In this document: positions 47,007 to 55,730 of the stretch, one piece after another
Numbering within the stretch: position 1 is the stretch's first letter
Layout of the letters: the number at the start of each line of letters is the position of its first letter
Assembly (NCBI GenBank): GCA_030697165.1
Contig: JAUYQQ010000013.1
Coordinates: 62,001-126,000 of the forward strand
Source: Acidobacteriota bacterium
GTDB lineage: Bacteria > Acidobacteriota > Vicinamibacteria > Vicinamibacterales > UBA2999
DNA length: 64,000 nucleotides
Direction of reading: 5' to 3'
Notes under the pieces: generated by a model
The model's input: the letters and a program-made list of their open reading frames with translations, nothing else
What the model was told of the DNA's origin: nothing
Database searches by the model: none
Program-made: the position numbers and the translations under genes

Positions 47007-47422
47007 TGCGCTACTTCGACGCGAGTGCGCTCGTGAAGCGGTACGTGCGCGAGAAGGGCAGCGTCAAGGTCCGGCGGCTGATCGCCTCAGACACCCCGGC
47101 CACCAGCCGGTTGTCTGAAGTCGAGGTGGCCTCGGCACTGGAGCGGCGCTCGCGGGAGGGCGCATTTTCGCCAGCCGAACGCGATCGCGCGCTCGCCGCC
47201 CTGACCATCGATCTTCGCGCGATCGTCGTCGTGGAACTGACCCCGCACATTTCCGCCTGGGCCCGCACGCTTCTGCAACGACATCCACTGCGAGCCAGTG
47301 ATGCCATCCAGTTGGCCAGCTGCCTCTATCTGCAGGAGCAGTTGGCGGAGCCAATCGCGATGGTGGGATTCGATGATCGCCTAAACGCCGCCGCGCGCCG
47401 TGAGGGGTTGGCCGAGCAGTAG
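47006..47422 (+). CDS. PIN-domain toxin (VapC)
   Basis: 138 residues. MRYFDASALVKRYVREKGS (D5), SEVEVASALERR, RASDAIQLASCL and GFDDRLNAAARREGL give the four PIN acids of classical VapC RNases. Convergent with kinase K5, whose stop lies 20 nt away. Confidence 0.9.
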   Translation: MRYFDASALVKRYVREKGSVKVRRLIASDTPATSRLSEVEVASALERRSREGAFSPAERDRALAALTIDLRAIVVVELTPHISAWARTLLQRHPLRASDAIQLASCLYLQEQLAEPIAMVGFDDRLNAAARREGLAEQ

Positions 47423-47442
47423 AGTCGCGCTCGATTGTGATC

Positions 47443-50217
47443 TTATGGGTGCCTCGGCAGCGTCGAGGTCCAGTTCAGCATCAGATCCATGCCCGTGACC
47501 GCCGGAGTTTGCGCCGCCGTTCTCTCCCTGAACAAAAAGCGCCGACCATCGGACGACAGGTCGTAGCAACGAATGTTGGCGCACACCTGGTCCGGAAAGT
47601 GGCGGAACAACTCACGCGGCGTGCCCGCCGTCAGTCCCGACGCCGTGTTGATGTTGACCGCGATGATGGCCGAGCCAGGATTCACCGGCTGCAGGTAGTA
47701 GAGGGTACGGCCGTCCGGCGACCATGCGGGGTTGCTGGCGCGGCCGGCGGACACCACCGTGCGCGCTCCTGGTCCAGGAAATGCCTGCACGATGACCTCA
47801 CCCTTCGAGTGATACGCCAGCCAGCGGCCGTCAGGCGAAACCGCGGCCTCACTCCCCGCCTCCACCACTACGCGGCCGATGCTGCCACCTGGCTCCACGA
47901 ACTTGATGTCGAAGTTGACCTGATCTGCCGCGGACAGATAGACGATGCGGCCATCCGGGAGCCAGTCGGTGGGAAGCAGGTAACGGTCGGCCTCCTGCAG
48001 CAGCACCTGGTCCGGCGCGGATTGGTCGAGCGTGTGCGCAGTGAGCTTGCCAGGTCCGCCAAAAAGAAGACGCAACCCATCGGGCGACCACTCGCCTGAT
48101 CCACGCTCGGAATTGCACCCGCGGCACGCCGTCCAGACGTTGCGCGCCCAGTCCGCCATCCACACTTCCCGGCGCGTCGGCGTTTGCACTCCGACCAAGG
48201 CGCGGGATCCATTTGGTGAAACCCGACTGGTGATCCGCCCGTCAGCCGGCGCACCGGAGGCCGGCTCTGCAGAAGACGATTGCCCATCGTGCGCTACCCA
48301 AATCAAGGAATTCGCGATGTATCCGATTAAGCCGCCTCGGATGACGGCCAGGGCACCCAGACTTGACGCCGCCACCATGCCAGCGCCGGTGTTGTCACTG
48401 AATCCGCGCAGTCCACTTTGCATGACGCCATCGAGCGCGACCACGGGCTCGCCAATCGCTGCGGCGCGGGCGACATCGAACGCCACCGCCATCAGCGTGC
48501 CGAGCCGCATGAACGCCAGGTGACCGGTCGGCAGCAGGCGGGCATCGGTGGCTGACGTCAGCACCAGGCGAGCATCTCCCCCGGCCAATGACTGCACCAT
48601 CAGCCGGGTATCGGCCGGATCGCGGATCGCGACGTCCGCGTACAGAATGCGGTCGCCGCCTGGCAGCCACGTGGGCGTGACGTGCCGCCGCGCAGTACCT
48701 AACGGCGGAGTCGGCGCTGTGACCGCGACCGGCGTACCGCCGCCGGCCGGAACACGCATGATGCGCCGCGACGCGTCGTCCCCGAACACGATGGTGTCGT
48801 CGGCACCCCACGAGGCGCCGAACGGCCCCAGCGGGCCGGCGAGTGCGCAGATCGTCGACGCGGTGCCGCCCTCGATGGGAACTTTTCGCAGTTCGTTCGC
48901 GGCCCAAAACCCCACCCACCGGCCATCATGGGACACGAACGGGACCCGTGCGCCGTCGGTACCCGCGATCGGGAGCGCGTCGGGACGATCGAGCTGGCGG
49001 AGGAAGAGCTGCGACTGGCCCGCACGCGTCGCCAACAGGATGAGCGAGCGGCCATCGGGCGTGAACACCATCGGTGCCCGTGTCGGGGGCACATCGCGGA
49101 ACTCGCCCAGATTGTAGTCAGCGGGTGCCGCGAGCGACGCATAGACCGGCGTCATTGGCACGACAGCTTGAGGCCACGCGAACGCCCCGGCGATCATCAA
49201 GGCCGCCGCCGCGACGGCCCACGGCAACACGCGCTGCGCTGTTGATCGGCGAGCGCCCTGCGTGACGGCCGCAGGGTCATCAACCTGACTGAGTATTTCG
49301 TCGATGTCGAGCCGCGCGTCGCCGATGGCCTGCAATCGCTCTCGTGGATCCTTCGTTAGACAACGGCTGAGTAACCGGCGCAGGCCCGCCGTCGCGGCGG
49401 CCGGCAGTTGCTGCCAGTCCGGTTCGCGCGTGACGACGGCAGCAATCACATCGGTGATGGTGTCGCCCTCGAATGGGCGGCGCCCGGACAGCATCTCGAA
49501 CAAGATCGCGCCGAAGGCCCAGATGTCGGTGCGCTTGTCGACGGACTTTCCGCGCGCCTGCTCCGGCGACATGTAGGCAGCAGTGCCGAGGATGATGCCT
49601 GCCTCGGTTGCGTGGAGCGACAGGGTTGGGGAATTCGCGAGGTGTTCGGCGGAACTAAAGTTCCGCCCTCCTGGCTCAACAGCCTTGGCCAACCCGAAAT
49701 CGAGCACTTTCACCGTGCCGTCTGGACGGACTTTGATGTTCGCAGGCTTGAGATCGCGATGAATGATGCCGAGATCGTGTGCGGCTTCGAGCGCCTCCGC
49801 GATCTGCCGGGCCATCGGCAGTGCTTCATCAATTGGAATCGCTCCGCGAGAGATTCGCTGTGACAGGTCGTCACCCTCGACGAGCTCCATGACGAGTGCA
49901 ATGGTCCGGCTGAAGCCGGACGTCACGTTGGCACCGATGTAGCGTCCGGCTTCAGCCGGACCATCACCCGCGGCTTCAGCCGGACCTTCTTCAAGCCCAT
50001 AGATCGCGGCGATGTTCAGGTGGTTGAGCGACGCCAGCACCTGTGCTTCGCGGCTGAATCGCGCTAAACGGTCGGGATCGTTGGCCACCGAGGGCAGCAG
50101 CACTTTGATCGCAACGTCGCGATTCAATTTGGTGTCGCGCGCACGATAGACCTCACCCATTCCGCCTGCGCCCAGCCTGCTGACGATGGTGTAAGGCCCA
50201 AGAACCTGGCCGATCAT
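47443..50217 (-). CDS. Kinase K5: receptor Ser/Thr kinase with divergent propeller
   Basis: 924 residues from the ATG at 50217 (GAGAGG 7 nt upstream), which starts [26 protein letters not shown]. Motifs: [58 protein letters not shown]. The helix VLPWAVAAAALMIAGAFAW is followed by a propeller with weaker blades than its neighbours (FTPDGRSLILLATRAG, WSPDGLRLLFGGPG) and an unusual CRGCN cysteine pair. It carries both a REPIN (beta4-beta5) and a REP (after DFG), the only kinase here with both palindrome families. It has its own Shine-Dalgarno site, unlike the coupled kinases. Confidence 0.92.
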   Translation of the reverse strand: MIGQVLGPYTIVSRLGAGGMGEVYRARDTKLNRDVAIKVLLPSVANDPDRLARFSREAQVLASLNHLNIAAIYGLEEGPAEAAGDGPAEAGRYIGANVTSGFSRTIALVMELVEGDDLSQRISRGAIPIDEALPMARQIAEALEAAHDLGIIHRDLKPANIKVRPDGTVKVLDFGLAKAVEPGGRNFSSAEHLANSPTLSLHATEAGIILGTAAYMSPEQARGKSVDKRTDIWAFGAILFEMLSGRRPFEGDTITDVIAAVVTREPDWQQLPAAATAGLRRLLSRCLTKDPRERLQAIGDARLDIDEILSQVDDPAAVTQGARRSTAQRVLPWAVAAAALMIAGAFAWPQAVVPMTPVYASLAAPADYNLGEFRDVPPTRAPMVFTPDGRSLILLATRAGQSQLFLRQLDRPDALPIAGTDGARVPFVSHDGRWVGFWAANELRKVPIEGGTASTICALAGPLGPFGASWGADDTIVFGDDASRRIMRVPAGGGTPVAVTAPTPPLGTARRHVTPTWLPGGDRILYADVAIRDPADTRLMVQSLAGGDARLVLTSATDARLLPTGHLAFMRLGTLMAVAFDVARAAAIGEPVVALDGVMQSGLRGFSDNTGAGMVAASSLGALAVIRGGLIGYIANSLIWVAHDGQSSSAEPASGAPADGRITSRVSPNGSRALVGVQTPTRREVWMADWARNVWTACRGCNSERGSGEWSPDGLRLLFGGPGKLTAHTLDQSAPDQVLLQEADRYLLPTDWLPDGRIVYLSAADQVNFDIKFVEPGGSIGRVVVEAGSEAAVSPDGRWLAYHSKGEVIVQAFPGPGARTVVSAGRASNPAWSPDGRTLYYLQPVNPGSAIIAVNINTASGLTAGTPRELFRHFPDQVCANIRCYDLSSDGRRFLFRERTAAQTPAVTGMDLMLNWTSTLPRHP
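49648..49675 (-). repeat. REP element within the K5 post-DFG linker
   Basis: The palindrome GGCGGAACTAAAGTTCCGCC plus CTCCTGGC matches the REPtron REP (GGCGGCACTAAAGTGCCGCC) with a compensating stem change. Translated as GGRNFSSAE on the coding strand. Confidence 0.85.
49905..49984 (-). repeat. 56-bp REPIN-like element plus extra arm inside kinase K5
   Basis: Full element 49905-49960, third arm about 49970-49984. The same three-arm layout as in K1, giving GPAEAAGDGPAEAGRYIGAN in the protein. Confidence 0.85.
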
Positions 50218-50235
50218 GATGGCACCTCTCGCAGG

Positions 50236-50259
50236 GCTACGGCGGGATCCCGCCGTAGC
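50236..50259. repeat. Perfect 24-bp palindrome upstream of K5
   Basis: GCTACGGCGGGA and its exact complement meet at a central GATC. It lies 18 bp upstream of the K5 ATG, between K5 and a kinase remnant. Could be an operator, a transcription stop, or part of the CCGCCGTAGC repeat family seen at 27189 and 31262. Confidence 0.75.
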
Positions 50260-50285
50260 TCGCAGCAATCAAGGCGAGCGGAGGC

Positions 50286-50342
50286 GGAGCCACCGGCGCC
50301 GACGGCGGAAAGAATCTCGTAGGTGCCGGTGGTTAGCGGCAT
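50286..50342 (-). pseudogene. Kinase N-terminal remnant between K6 and K5
   Basis: Starts with an ATG 14 nt after the K6 stop and reads MPLTTGTYEILSAVGAGGS, the family N-terminus up to the middle of the glycine loop. It then runs into repeat DNA (SASARLDCCELRR), so an additional kinase of the operon has been reduced to its first ~18 codons. Confidence 0.72.
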
Positions 50343-50358
50343 GAAGTACTCATCACCG

Positions 50359-53109
50359 TCACTTGCGAATCCCCAGCGCCCAATTCAGAACCACTGTGGC
50401 GGGCGGATCGCCTGTCTCGCCGCCGCGAACGGGGACTCGAACCAGAAACCGCCGGCCGTTCGCCGCTGGCGAGTACTGCGACCGTCGGTAGCCAGACGCC
50501 CGCAGCGGCAGGATGGGCAGCTCGAATAGCACCATCGGTGTCCCGGCCTTGAGTGCTGAGCCGGCGTGCTGTGAGTCCACTGGCACAGCCATCAGCTTGT
50601 GATCCGGAGCCTCGTAGTACAGCTCGTTGCCATCCCCGCGCCACTCCGGCATGCTGCCGCCACTCGCCGAAATGCGCCACTTGCCCAGAGGGCTGGGAAA
50701 ACCCGTCACGTAGACTTCCGGCGCGCCGGACTCATCGGAAACGTAGGCCAGCCACCGGCCGTCAGGGGAGACGCGACCTTCGCTCTCGTTCGACGGAGTT
50801 CTAAGTAACGGGGTCGGCGTGGGCGTACCAGCGTCTGGCAACACCCACAGATCCCACTGCGTGACGGGATCCAATGATTGATAGACGAGCCTGCCGCCGG
50901 CCCAGTCGGTAGGCGACGAAGACGTCGGCGACTGGAACAACAGTGAGTCGGGGCCGACGTTGACCAACGGCTTCTGAAACAGACTCGGTGGCCCTCCTCG
51001 AGGCGACGCGAAGGCGATGCGAGCGCTGTCGCGCGACCAGACTGGATTTTGGGCGCCCGTGCCGAAGGTGAACTTGGTAGAGGTGTTGCGCTGCACTTCA
51101 ATCAGCCAGAGCGCGACCTGAAGTACTTTTTCGTCCGGTTCAAATCGGGTGACCGCCACGGTTCGCTCGTCTGGAGCCAGCTTCAGACCGAGGTAGGGGC
51201 CTGGCCCGCCCACCGTTTCGCCGACCGTTCCATCTCGTTGTATCCACGTCAACTGGGTATCAGGTGGCACCGCTCCGCCCCAGAACGCCAGCACACCGTT
51301 TGCCGATGCTGAAAAGGCCGAGGAACCCGGACCTTCCTTCAAGACGTTGTCGGCCACCTGGATGACTTCTCCGACGACGCGTCGCGTTGCGGCATCGTAG
51401 GGCTGCGCGAGCAGGGCGCGATTGCGTACGAACAGCAGGTAGCCCGGCGCGACGTACTCCACCCTGCTATATTCATCGCCAAGATCCTGATCGCCGAGCA
51501 GCTGGGTTCGATCCGTCGAATCCAGAGAGCCAACATAGAGTCCTGAACTTTCTCTGGCGCGGACCACGTACAGATAGTGGCGTCCATCCGGCAGAAACTG
51601 TGGCCACAGATGGTTGGACTCGCCACGCGTCGGATCCAGCGCGGTCACGGGCACCGGCGTGCCACCGCCCCCGGGCACGCGGACCAAACCGCTTTCTCCG
51701 GACGATGCCGGCGCGAACAGGATCACGTCATCACGGCTCCAGGTGCCGCCGCCACCGGCTCCCGTATCGCACAGGATCTGCGTTTCACCCCCGGCGATCG
51801 CGATTCGTTTGAGCTTTCCTTGTGAAAAGAAGGCGATCCATCGGCTGTCCGGTGACCAGAACGGGCTGCTTGCGCCTTCGGTGCCGGCCAGCAGCCTCGG
51901 CGCCGTGGCATCGAGTGTCCTCATCCACAGGCGTTGGGTGCCTGCGCCGTCCGCCAGGACGAGGGCGATGCGTTGACCGTCGGGGGACACGACCAGCGGC
52001 GATCCCCATCCACCACGACCGAAAGTGTTCGAGTGGAACATCAACCCGTCGGGCGGTGCCACCAGAAAGCGCGCAGTGGAAGTCTCCACCGCCGGAGCCG
52101 TGAACCCTCGGATCGCGAACGTCAGGGCCACACCGGCAAGGATCGCTGCCAGTCCCCAGCCGGCAAGTTCGCGGCGCCGGGATCGTCGTGCCGGAACAGC
52201 GGCAGCGGTCGACCGCGCTGCGGGCTCCGTCAGGGCATCGTCGATCTCGAGCCGCGCATCGGCGGCGTCGGCAATCCGCCGCTTGCGGTCCTTCTCCAGA
52301 CATCGTCGCAGCAGTTTGCGGATCGATTCAGGTGTCTGCGGTGGCAGCGCGGTCCAATCGGGATCGTCCTTCAAGACCGCCGCCAGCACGTGCGACACCG
52401 TTTCACCCCCGAACGTCTGCCGGCCGGTCAGCATCTCCAGCAGGACGACACCGAAGGCCCAGAGATCGCTGCGCTTGTCGACAGCCTTTCCCGCCGCCTG
52501 CTCGGGACTCATGTAGCCGGCGGTGCCAAGAATCAACCCGGCTTCGGTGGCGTGAACGGCCAGGGTTGGCGAATTGGCGAGGTGCTCGGCGTGATCGGCG
52601 GAACTGAAGTTCTGTCCTCCTGGCACGGCATCCATCGCCTTCGCCAAACCAAAATCCAATACCTTCACAGCACCATCGGCGCGAAGTTTGATGTTCGCGG
52701 GCTTCAGATCGCGATGGATGATGCCGAGTTCGTGTGCCGCTTCCAGCGCCTCCGCGATCTGCCGCGCGATTGGCAGCGCTTCGTCGATCGGAATGGCTCC
52801 TCGCGCGATGCGCTGCGAGAGGTCCTTACCGTCAACGAGCTCCATCACCAGCCCGGTCACACCATTGGCTTCTTCAACGCCGTAGATGTGAGCGATGTTC
52901 GGGTGGTTGAGCGACGCCAGCACCTGTGCTTCGCGGCTGAAGCGCGCGAGACGATCGGGGTCGTTGGCAACCGAGGGGAGAAGGACTTTGATCGCGACGT
53001 CGCGATTCAACTTGGTATCGCGCGCGCGATAGACCTCGCCCATGCCTCCGGCGCCGAGTGGAGCCACGATCTCGTAGGGACCGAGCTTCGTGCCATTCGC
53101 GAGGCTCAC
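50359..53109 (-). CDS. Kinase K6: receptor Ser/Thr kinase with PD40 propeller
   Basis: 916 residues. The GTG start overlaps the K7 stop (GTGA). Features: [10 protein letters not shown]41, [42 protein letters not shown], helix ELAGWGLAAILAGVALTFAI, then a propeller with FWSPDSRWIAFFSQGKLKRI and FLPDGRHYLYVVRA. It is the intact relative of the broken K2; both share GWGSP(L/V)VVSPDG. The post-DFG linker carries a mutated REP. The beta4-beta5 loop is short (EEANGVTG), without a REPIN. Confidence 0.93.
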   Translation of the reverse strand: MSLANGTKLGPYEIVAPLGAGGMGEVYRARDTKLNRDVAIKVLLPSVANDPDRLARFSREAQVLASLNHPNIAHIYGVEEANGVTGLVMELVDGKDLSQRIARGAIPIDEALPIARQIAEALEAAHELGIIHRDLKPANIKLRADGAVKVLDFGLAKAMDAVPGGQNFSSADHAEHLANSPTLAVHATEAGLILGTAGYMSPEQAAGKAVDKRSDLWAFGVVLLEMLTGRQTFGGETVSHVLAAVLKDDPDWTALPPQTPESIRKLLRRCLEKDRKRRIADAADARLEIDDALTEPAARSTAAAVPARRSRRRELAGWGLAAILAGVALTFAIRGFTAPAVETSTARFLVAPPDGLMFHSNTFGRGGWGSPLVVSPDGQRIALVLADGAGTQRLWMRTLDATAPRLLAGTEGASSPFWSPDSRWIAFFSQGKLKRIAIAGGETQILCDTGAGGGGTWSRDDVILFAPASSGESGLVRVPGGGGTPVPVTALDPTRGESNHLWPQFLPDGRHYLYVVRARESSGLYVGSLDSTDRTQLLGDQDLGDEYSRVEYVAPGYLLFVRNRALLAQPYDAATRRVVGEVIQVADNVLKEGPGSSAFSASANGVLAFWGGAVPPDTQLTWIQRDGTVGETVGGPGPYLGLKLAPDERTVAVTRFEPDEKVLQVALWLIEVQRNTSTKFTFGTGAQNPVWSRDSARIAFASPRGGPPSLFQKPLVNVGPDSLLFQSPTSSSPTDWAGGRLVYQSLDPVTQWDLWVLPDAGTPTPTPLLRTPSNESEGRVSPDGRWLAYVSDESGAPEVYVTGFPSPLGKWRISASGGSMPEWRGDGNELYYEAPDHKLMAVPVDSQHAGSALKAGTPMVLFELPILPLRASGYRRSQYSPAANGRRFLVRVPVRGGETGDPPATVVLNWALGIRK
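52597..52625 (-). repeat. Degenerate REP element within the K6 post-DFG linker
   Basis: GGCGGAACTGAAGTTCTGTC plus CTCCTGGCA: the REP with two stem mismatches. Translated as VPGGQNFSSAD, paralleling GGRNFSSAE in K5. Confidence 0.78.
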
Positions 53110-55730
53110 TTCTTCGACCCCTCAGTCCAATTGAGAATCACATTCAACTGGCGCGGCACCGACCCTGGGTCGCGCCGGATCATCAGAAACCGCTTGCCAT
53201 CGAGCGACACATCGTAGGACGAGCTGTATCGGAGGAAGTAGTTTGCCCGATCAAAGAGCCTCCGCGGCACACCGAAGGATCCGTCGGGGCGCATCGACAC
53301 GGCCACCATCGCGTCGCCGGTGACATAGATCAACTCCTTGCCGTCGCGCGACCATGTGGGCAGGAATCCGCCTCCTGTGGACACAGGGATTCGGTTCGTT
53401 CCACCTGGATACGGCTGCACGTAAACCTCGCTTCGCCCCGACTCGTCCGACTCGTAGGCCAACCAGACCTGACTACCGGTTCCGCCTGGTGAGAACTGGC
53501 CTGCGGCTTCGTTGGCCGCGGTCACTCGCAAAGCTGTGACCCTTCCATCGGGCGACAGGGTCCACAAGTCCCGGCCGGTGGTGGGGGCCAATTCTATGAA
53601 GAGCAGGGTCCCATCGGCCGAGAGCGAGGCCGGGAACTGGTCGGACGGCCGTTTGAGAAGCGCTTCCGCCGGTTGCGAGCCGTCAGCTCGTTGTGCGTAG
53701 ATGTCCCAGTCGCCTCCCCGGTTCGAGGCGAACATGATCCGCGTTCCATCTCGACTCCACATCGGGTAGACGTTGCTATCGTCTCCCGACGTCAGGCGGC
53801 TGCGCGTCCCGCGCCGCAAGTCATGCACCCATAGGTCGCGACCGTGCCGCACGACGGCCTGCGTGCCATCCGGCGACAGGCTCGCCTCCCGGTAAGCATC
53901 CTGGTCCTGACCGAGCGCGTCAATCTTCCCCTCGCGGTCGACCCACACCAGGGACACTTTGGCCGGGTCGCCGGGTGCGTAGACGGCGGTGCCGGTCTCT
54001 GACACAGCGAGCCAGCCGCGGGTCTCGTTTTCCACGTCGTAATGGACATTGGCCAACACCGACGCATCGGCGCTGGTGCGCGCCGGGCGCGCAGCATCGA
54101 AGGGCGCGGCCCTGATGCCGGCGGCCTGATCGGCCACCAGGAGGCGGCCCATTGAACCGTTGAGGGCCTCGAAAATCGGCGGGGCCCCGGTCGTGCTGGG
54201 CAAGATCAGCTGCCACTGGCGTGAATCGCGTGCGAGCACCGCTCCGCCTTCCGATTGCCCCCAAACGGCGAATAGAAGGCTACCTCCAGGAAGCGATGCC
54301 GGAAACGTGTGGGCGTAGCCCTTGGCGGCGCCATCGGGCGTGGTGACGGATTCTGGCGATCCGCCGCTGGACGGAATCCGCCAGAGTCCCGAGCCAAGCG
54401 ACGGCGTGTAGATGATGGTGTTGTCCTCGGTCCAGGTGCCACCGAAAGCAATCGGGGCCGCTGCCAGCCGGATGGGCGCGCCGCCGGCAACTTCAACTTT
54501 CTGCAGCTGCCCCTGCGCGAAAAACGCCACCCACTTCCCATCTGGCGAGAAGAACGGTTGCTTGGCGCCCGTTGAACCCGACACCGGGCGAGCGTCGAAC
54601 GAATTCAGATCGCGCAGATACAGCTGCGAATCCTCGGTGCCTTGTTGCGTGACGTAGGCCACGGTACGGCCGTCGCGGGTGATGGCTGGTGCGGTGGTGA
54701 TCTCATGACCCAACGGGAGCGCAATGGTCAAGCGAGCCGACGCCTGCTGGGCCGCCCTCGGCTGGTTCCACAGTACCAACGCCGCAACGGCCACTGCCAC
54801 GACTGCGGTCGCGACGGAGGCCCACGCCAGTGCGGATCGTTGGCGATAGCGATAGTCGGGAGCCGGCGCCAGATCGCTTTCGCCCTCGAGTGCCAGGCGC
54901 ACATCGCCCATGTCGCGAATCCGCTGACGCGGGTCCTTGACCAGGCATCGGCGCAGCAGCTGTTGAACGCCCGGCGAGGTCGCCGGCGGCACTGCCGCCC
55001 ACGCCGGGTCTTTCAGCATGACGGCGGCGAGCGTCATGGAGAGGTCATCCGCGGCAAAGGCCCGCTGCCCGGTCAGCATCTCGAACAGCACCGCACCAAA
55101 CGCCCAGATGTCCGCCCGCTTGTCGACACCCTTGCCGCGCGCCTGCTCCGGGCTCATGTAGGCGGCCGTGCCGAGGATCATTCCGGCCTGCGTCATCGCC
55201 GGTGTCGTGATGGTCGGCGACTGCGTCACGTTCGGGGAAGAAGTCGCCGGCTCCACCGCTTTCGCGAGGCCGAAGTCGAGCACCTTCACGGTGCCGTCTG
55301 GCCGAACCTTGACGTTCGCGGGTTTCAGGTCGCGATGGATGATGCCGCACTCGTGCGCCGCTTCGAGCGCTTCCGCGATCTGACGCGCGATGGGCAACGC
55401 TTCGTCGAGCGGAATGGACCCGCGCGAAATGCGCTGCGACAGGTCTTCGCCTTCAACCAGCTCCATCACCAGCGCGGTAACACCGTTCGACTCTTCAAGC
55501 CCGTAGATCGCGGCGATATTCGGGTGATTCAGTGACGCCAACACCTGTGCTTCGCGGCTGAAGCGCGCGAGGCGATCCGGATCGTTCGCCACCGCGGGCA
55601 GCAACACCTTGATCGCGACGTCGCGATTCAGCTTCGTATCGCGAGCTCGATACACCTCTCCCATCCCGCCAGTGCCCAAGGCGGAGAGAATTTCGTAAGA
55701 GCCGAGCCGTGCGCCGGGCGTGAGCGCCAT
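53106..55730 (-). CDS. Kinase K7: receptor Ser/Thr kinase with PD40 propeller, repeat-free
   Basis: 874 residues, the shortest intact kinase of the array. The ATG directly follows the K8 TAG, the same junction as K4/K3. Motifs: LGTGGMGEV, K41, [43 protein letters not shown]. The helix ASVATAVVAVAVAALVLW precedes blades such as FFSPDGKWVAFFAQGQLQKV and WSRDGTRIMFASNRGGDWDIYAQ. No REP, REPIN or heptamer insert is present, so it shows the ancestral linker lengths. The propeller has no close relative among the others. Confidence 0.94.
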   Translation of the reverse strand: MALTPGARLGSYEILSALGTGGMGEVYRARDTKLNRDVAIKVLLPAVANDPDRLARFSREAQVLASLNHPNIAAIYGLEESNGVTALVMELVEGEDLSQRISRGSIPLDEALPIARQIAEALEAAHECGIIHRDLKPANVKVRPDGTVKVLDFGLAKAVEPATSSPNVTQSPTITTPAMTQAGMILGTAAYMSPEQARGKGVDKRADIWAFGAVLFEMLTGQRAFAADDLSMTLAAVMLKDPAWAAVPPATSPGVQQLLRRCLVKDPRQRIRDMGDVRLALEGESDLAPAPDYRYRQRSALAWASVATAVVAVAVAALVLWNQPRAAQQASARLTIALPLGHEITTAPAITRDGRTVAYVTQQGTEDSQLYLRDLNSFDARPVSGSTGAKQPFFSPDGKWVAFFAQGQLQKVEVAGGAPIRLAAAPIAFGGTWTEDNTIIYTPSLGSGLWRIPSSGGSPESVTTPDGAAKGYAHTFPASLPGGSLLFAVWGQSEGGAVLARDSRQWQLILPSTTGAPPIFEALNGSMGRLLVADQAAGIRAAPFDAARPARTSADASVLANVHYDVENETRGWLAVSETGTAVYAPGDPAKVSLVWVDREGKIDALGQDQDAYREASLSPDGTQAVVRHGRDLWVHDLRRGTRSRLTSGDDSNVYPMWSRDGTRIMFASNRGGDWDIYAQRADGSQPAEALLKRPSDQFPASLSADGTLLFIELAPTTGRDLWTLSPDGRVTALRVTAANEAAGQFSPGGTGSQVWLAYESDESGRSEVYVQPYPGGTNRIPVSTGGGFLPTWSRDGKELIYVTGDAMVAVSMRPDGSFGVPRRLFDRANYFLRYSSSYDVSLDGKRFLMIRRDPGSVPRQLNVILNWTEGSKK

